Assembly (NCBI GenBank): GCA_002314055.1
Contig: DCBP01000034.1
Location: 1 to 36,687, forward strand
DNA: 36,687 nt
Direction: 5' to 3'
Source of the DNA: Prevotella sp. UBA1104
GTDB lineage: Bacteria; Bacteroidota; Bacteroidia; Bacteroidales; Bacteroidaceae
The translations under genes and the position numbers were made by a program. Below the pieces are notes generated by a model. The model saw only the letters and a list, made by a program, of their open reading frames with translations. It was not told the DNA's origin and searched no databases. Below are positions 33,895 through 36,687 of the stretch, in pieces (within the stretch, counting starts at the first letter, position 1; each line of letters opens with the position of its first letter).

Positions 33895-33904
33895 CAAACG
33901 TTTG
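33895..33904. promoter_or_regulatory. AAACGTTT operator at the GH28-GH105 promoter
   Basis: CAAACGTTTG is a perfect 10-bp palindrome with a LacI-type core, placed about 14 bp downstream of the -7 element, so a bound repressor would block transcription. It shares GCAAACGTTT with the site at 22320 upstream of PL9. Confidence 0.5.
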
Positions 33905-33945
33905 AATAAAAAACTTAAACCGAATACATTCAACAACTAAAATTT

Positions 33946-36558
33946 ATGAAAAAGCTAAATGCACTATTCTTGTTGTGCCTGCTTTTCCCACTCACTATGA
34001 TGGCATCCGTATGGGATACCGAATATAAGCAGGTGGAGCAGAGCATCAGAGAGCCTAAGTTCCCTAACCGTACATTCAGCATCACCAAGTATGGCGCTTC
34101 GCTGAAGAATACAGCGGCAAAGAACCAAAAGGCAATCAACAAGGCAATTGAAGCCTGCTCGAAGGCAGGCGGCGGTAAGGTAATCGTACCTGCCGGAACA
34201 TGGAAGACCGGCGCAATCCGTTTGCGCAGTCATGTAAACCTGGTAATCGAGAAGAACGCAACACTATTCTTCGAATTCGACCGCAACCTGTATCCTCTCG
34301 TCGAGACACGTTGGGAGGGACTCGACTGTATCAACTACTCTCCGCTAATCTATGCCTTCAAGGAGACCGACATCGCCATTACCGGTGAGGGAGTAATCGA
34401 CGGAAACGGTTCCGACGATACTTGGTGGCTCATGAGCGGTAAGACTCCAAAGAGCCGCGACGTGGAGGTGAAGGAGAAACAGCAGAACCCAGGCGGACGT
34501 GCCGATTTGCTGAAGATGGCAGAAGAAGGCGTGCCGGTAGAGAAGCGCGTGTTCGGTCCGTGGAAGGGACTTCGCCCGCAGACCGTAAACCTGAACCAGT
34601 GCGACGGTATCCTCATCGAAGGCGTCAAGATGATACGCTCACCGTTCTGGGTAATGCACCCACTGCTGAGCAAGAACATCACCGTGCGCCGCGTGCATGT
34701 AGAGAATCACGGACCAAACGGCGACGGCTGCGACCCGGAGTCATGCGAGAACGTGCTCATCGAAAACTGTATCTTTGATACCGGCGACGACTGTATCGCA
34801 ATCAAGAGCGGACGTAACGAAGACGGACGCGAGGGCGGAAAAGGAAAATACGTAGGTCGTCCGAGCAAGAACATCATCATCCGCAACTGCGACATGAAAG
34901 ACGGTCACGGCGGCGTGGTGCTCGGTTCCGAGATTTCCGGCGGATGCAGCAATGTGTTTGTAGAGAACTGCACGATGGACAGTCCAGACCTTGAGCGCGT
35001 GCTCCGAATCAAGACAAACTCATGCCGTGGCGGAGTAATAGAGAATGTGTACTTCCGCAACGTGACAGTAGGTCAGTGTGGCGAGGCAGTATTGAAAATC
35101 AACACCAACTACGAGCCAAAGGAAGTAGGTCGCCGTGGCTTCTATCCAACAGTGCGCAACGTATATATGGAGAACGTAACCTGCCAGAAGAGCAAGTACG
35201 GCGTGATGATAGTAGGTTTCGACGACCGCAACACTATCCACAACATCAACCTGAAGAACTGTAAGTTTGACGGCGTATACAGCAAACCGGTATACATTAC
35301 CGGACAGACCGACCAGCCAAACTATGAGAACGTAACAATCAACGGTTCGCAAGTACTCTCACAGGCACCATACAAGACATACAGCCAGTGGATGGCAATG
35401 TCGGAGATACAGCGCAACCCGGATCCGGTATACCTCGACTTCGCCAAGAACCCGAAGTGGGGCTATGTAACAGGCATCGAACTCGAGTCATTGCTCGACG
35501 CATACAACTCATGCAAAGACGAGAGTATCATCAACTACCTGAAGCAGTATCCGGCAAAGATGATCGACGAGAAGGGAAACATCACAGGCTACGACTATGC
35601 AGCCTTCAACCTCGACAATACCCGTCCGGCACGTTTCCTGCTTCGCTTCAACCAGCTCTTCCCTGAAAAGAAAAACGAACTCGCCCTGAAGACAATCTTC
35701 AAGCAGCTCGAGAAGCAGCCGCGCACAACCGACGGCGTTTGGTGGCACAAGGCAATCTACGCTTACCAGGTATGGCTCGACGGCGTGTATATGGGACATC
35801 CGTTCTATACCATGGCAGCTCCGATACTGAAAGGCGAGAAGAAAGCAAAGAAATATTACGACGACTCTTTCGAGCAAATCTCAAAAACCTTCAAGCGCAC
35901 TTACGACGAGAAGACAGGTCTGTGGAAGCACGCATGGGACGAGACCGGCGAGATGTTCTGGGCAAACAAAGAGACAGGACTCTCTCAGCATACATGGTCG
36001 CGCGCCCAGGGCTGGTATGCCATGGCAATCCTCGAGGTTCTCGACGCTCTGCCTGCCGACTATGCACACCGCCAGGAGCTTATCGACATGCTGAACAAGG
36101 TGATGAAGGCAACAGTGAAATATCAGGACAAGAAAACCGGTCTGTGGTATGACGTTATGGACGTGAAAGATTCTCGCAACTATCTAGAGGCAACAGCATC
36201 ATCAATGTTCACATACGTATTGCTGAAAGGCTCACGCCTGGGATATTTCGACGGCAAACTGAAAGAGGCCGGCATCAAGGGCTATAAGGGCATCCTGAAC
36301 AACTTCGTGAAGGTGAATCCCGACAAGACAATCTCTCTTACCCGTTGCTGCGAGGTGTCAGGACTTGGTCCGGGCATGAGCGCAAAGGTGCTCAAGGCAG
36401 CTCCTAAGGTAAAGGAGAACAAGCGCCGCGACGGTTCGTTTGAGTATTACATCAGCGAGCCAATCCGCGACAACGACGGTAAGGGCGTTGGTCCGTTCAT
36501 CTGGGCATCCCTCGAGATGGAGAAGATGGGATATGATGTTGAGGCTCTGAATAAATAA
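33946..36558 (+). CDS. GH28 polygalacturonase-GH105 unsaturated galacturonyl hydrolase fusion
   Basis: This 870-residue exported protein (signal peptide MKKLNALFLLCLLFPLTMMA) joins two enzymes. Residues about 45-480 are GH28: NGDGCDPES with Asp260, DTGDDC with Asp281-282, GHGG with His321, and RIK at 354-356. These correspond to the catalytic aspartates, histidine and substrate-binding RxK of polygalacturonases. Residues about 540-870 are GH105: WWHKAIYAYQVWLDG, HAWDE with Asp665 (likely general acid), and WSRAQGWY at 684-691. GH28 removes or cuts galacturonate; GH105 removes the unsaturated end that the PL9 and PL1 lyases create. The set is internally consistent. Probable cell-surface or periplasmic location. 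Confidence 0.93.
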   Translation: MKKLNALFLLCLLFPLTMMASVWDTEYKQVEQSIREPKFPNRTFSITKYGASLKNTAAKNQKAINKAIEACSKAGGGKVIVPAGTWKTGAIRLRSHVNLVIEKNATLFFEFDRNLYPLVETRWEGLDCINYSPLIYAFKETDIAITGEGVIDGNGSDDTWWLMSGKTPKSRDVEVKEKQQNPGGRADLLKMAEEGVPVEKRVFGPWKGLRPQTVNLNQCDGILIEGVKMIRSPFWVMHPLLSKNITVRRVHVENHGPNGDGCDPESCENVLIENCIFDTGDDCIAIKSGRNEDGREGGKGKYVGRPSKNIIIRNCDMKDGHGGVVLGSEISGGCSNVFVENCTMDSPDLERVLRIKTNSCRGGVIENVYFRNVTVGQCGEAVLKINTNYEPKEVGRRGFYPTVRNVYMENVTCQKSKYGVMIVGFDDRNTIHNINLKNCKFDGVYSKPVYITGQTDQPNYENVTINGSQVLSQAPYKTYSQWMAMSEIQRNPDPVYLDFAKNPKWGYVTGIELESLLDAYNSCKDESIINYLKQYPAKMIDEKGNITGYDYAAFNLDNTRPARFLLRFNQLFPEKKNELALKTIFKQLEKQPRTTDGVWWHKAIYAYQVWLDGVYMGHPFYTMAAPILKGEKKAKKYYDDSFEQISKTFKRTYDEKTGLWKHAWDETGEMFWANKETGLSQHTWSRAQGWYAMAILEVLDALPADYAHRQELIDMLNKVMKATVKYQDKKTGLWYDVMDVKDSRNYLEATASSMFTYVLLKGSRLGYFDGKLKEAGIKGYKGILNNFVKVNPDKTISLTRCCEVSGLGPGMSAKVLKAAPKVKENKRRDGSFEYYISEPIRDNDGKGVGPFIWASLEMEKMGYDVEALNK

Positions 36559-36604
36559 AAAATATTTTTCTGAACTTTCTGATTTACAATCTTCCCCTCT
36601 CCCG

Positions 36605-36643
36605 TCTCCCCTTCCAGGGGAGAAGCGGTTACTCTTTCCGCTT
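36605..36643. terminator. Palindromes after GH28-GH105
   Basis: TCTCCCC (36605-36611) pairs with GGGGAGA (36617-36623), and AAGCGG (36623-36628) pairs with CCGCTT (36638-36643). A T-rich stretch follows at about 36654. It could end the transcript and also belongs to the GC-rich palindrome family seen at 20110 and 28905. Confidence 0.5.
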
Positions 36644-36687
36644 GAGAGTAGATATTTTTGTTTTTGAACATTTGCAAGTCGAGAAAA

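Larger units (their letters stand above)
32932..33945. other. Long intergenic region before the GH28-GH105 gene
   Basis: This gap of about 1 kb holds no intact gene. It contains a hairpin element made of GAGGGT words (33049-33136), a remnant of an ATPase gene on the minus strand (33349-33621), a run of GTTGGC-type repeats (33554-33622), and the promoter and operator of the GH28-GH105 gene (33873-33904). Confidence 0.65.

Overview
The window looks like chromosome from a Prevotella/Segatella-type Bacteroidales. Three things suggest this. Promoters follow the Bacteroidetes pattern (TTTG, about 20 bp, TAnnTTTG). LpxC and FabZ are fused into one protein, and the envelope and pectinase proteins have the styles typical of that group. 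I cannot fix the species from sequence alone.

Positions 1-6200 look accessory. A HU-like/winged-helix DNA-binding protein sits behind an array of GGTCGYC boxes spaced exactly 22 bp apart. Next comes a tight four-gene block: an unknown protein, a WYL-domain regulator overlapping it by 4 bp, a uracil-DNA-glycosylase-superfamily protein, and a DNPH1/Rcl-type deoxynucleotide N-hydrolase. A separately promoted AAA-ATPase/PD-(D/E)XK protein follows. The glycosylase plus hydrolase pair is the best candidate here for an undescribed system, either anti-phage or modified-base sanitation.

Positions 6300-22100 are mostly housekeeping: DPP-IV peptidase; lpxD, lpxC-fabZ and lpxA (lipid A, with the dehydratase of fatty-acid synthesis); miaA; a class A penicillin-binding protein; a Pif1-like helicase with a TPR tail; a leftward trio of small envelope proteins (YtxH, holin-like, unknown); a SPOR lipoprotein; ruvX and def; and a large secreted TPR protein.

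Positions 22450-28700 and 33900-36560 carry pectin-degrading enzymes: a PL9 pectate lyase, a PL1 pectate lyase, and a GH28-GH105 fusion that could both cut polygalacturonan and process the unsaturated ends the lyases make. Two of these genes have LacI/PurR-like AAACGTTT palindromes at their promoters. A second AAA/PD-(D/E)XK protein lies between the two lyases. No SusC/SusD pair or regulator gene is in the window.

Between them are oxyR (both redox cysteines kept), a 43-residue ORF, rpe, an ECF-like sigma factor, a DUF6359-like lipoprotein and a remnant of a DUF4143-type ATPase. Rightward from the sigma-factor promoter is a complete cobalamin riboswitch with its own near-consensus promoter but no credible gene before a strong hairpin, so it may control a non-coding RNA. 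Several families of short intergenic repeats and GC-rich palindromes are scattered through the gaps.
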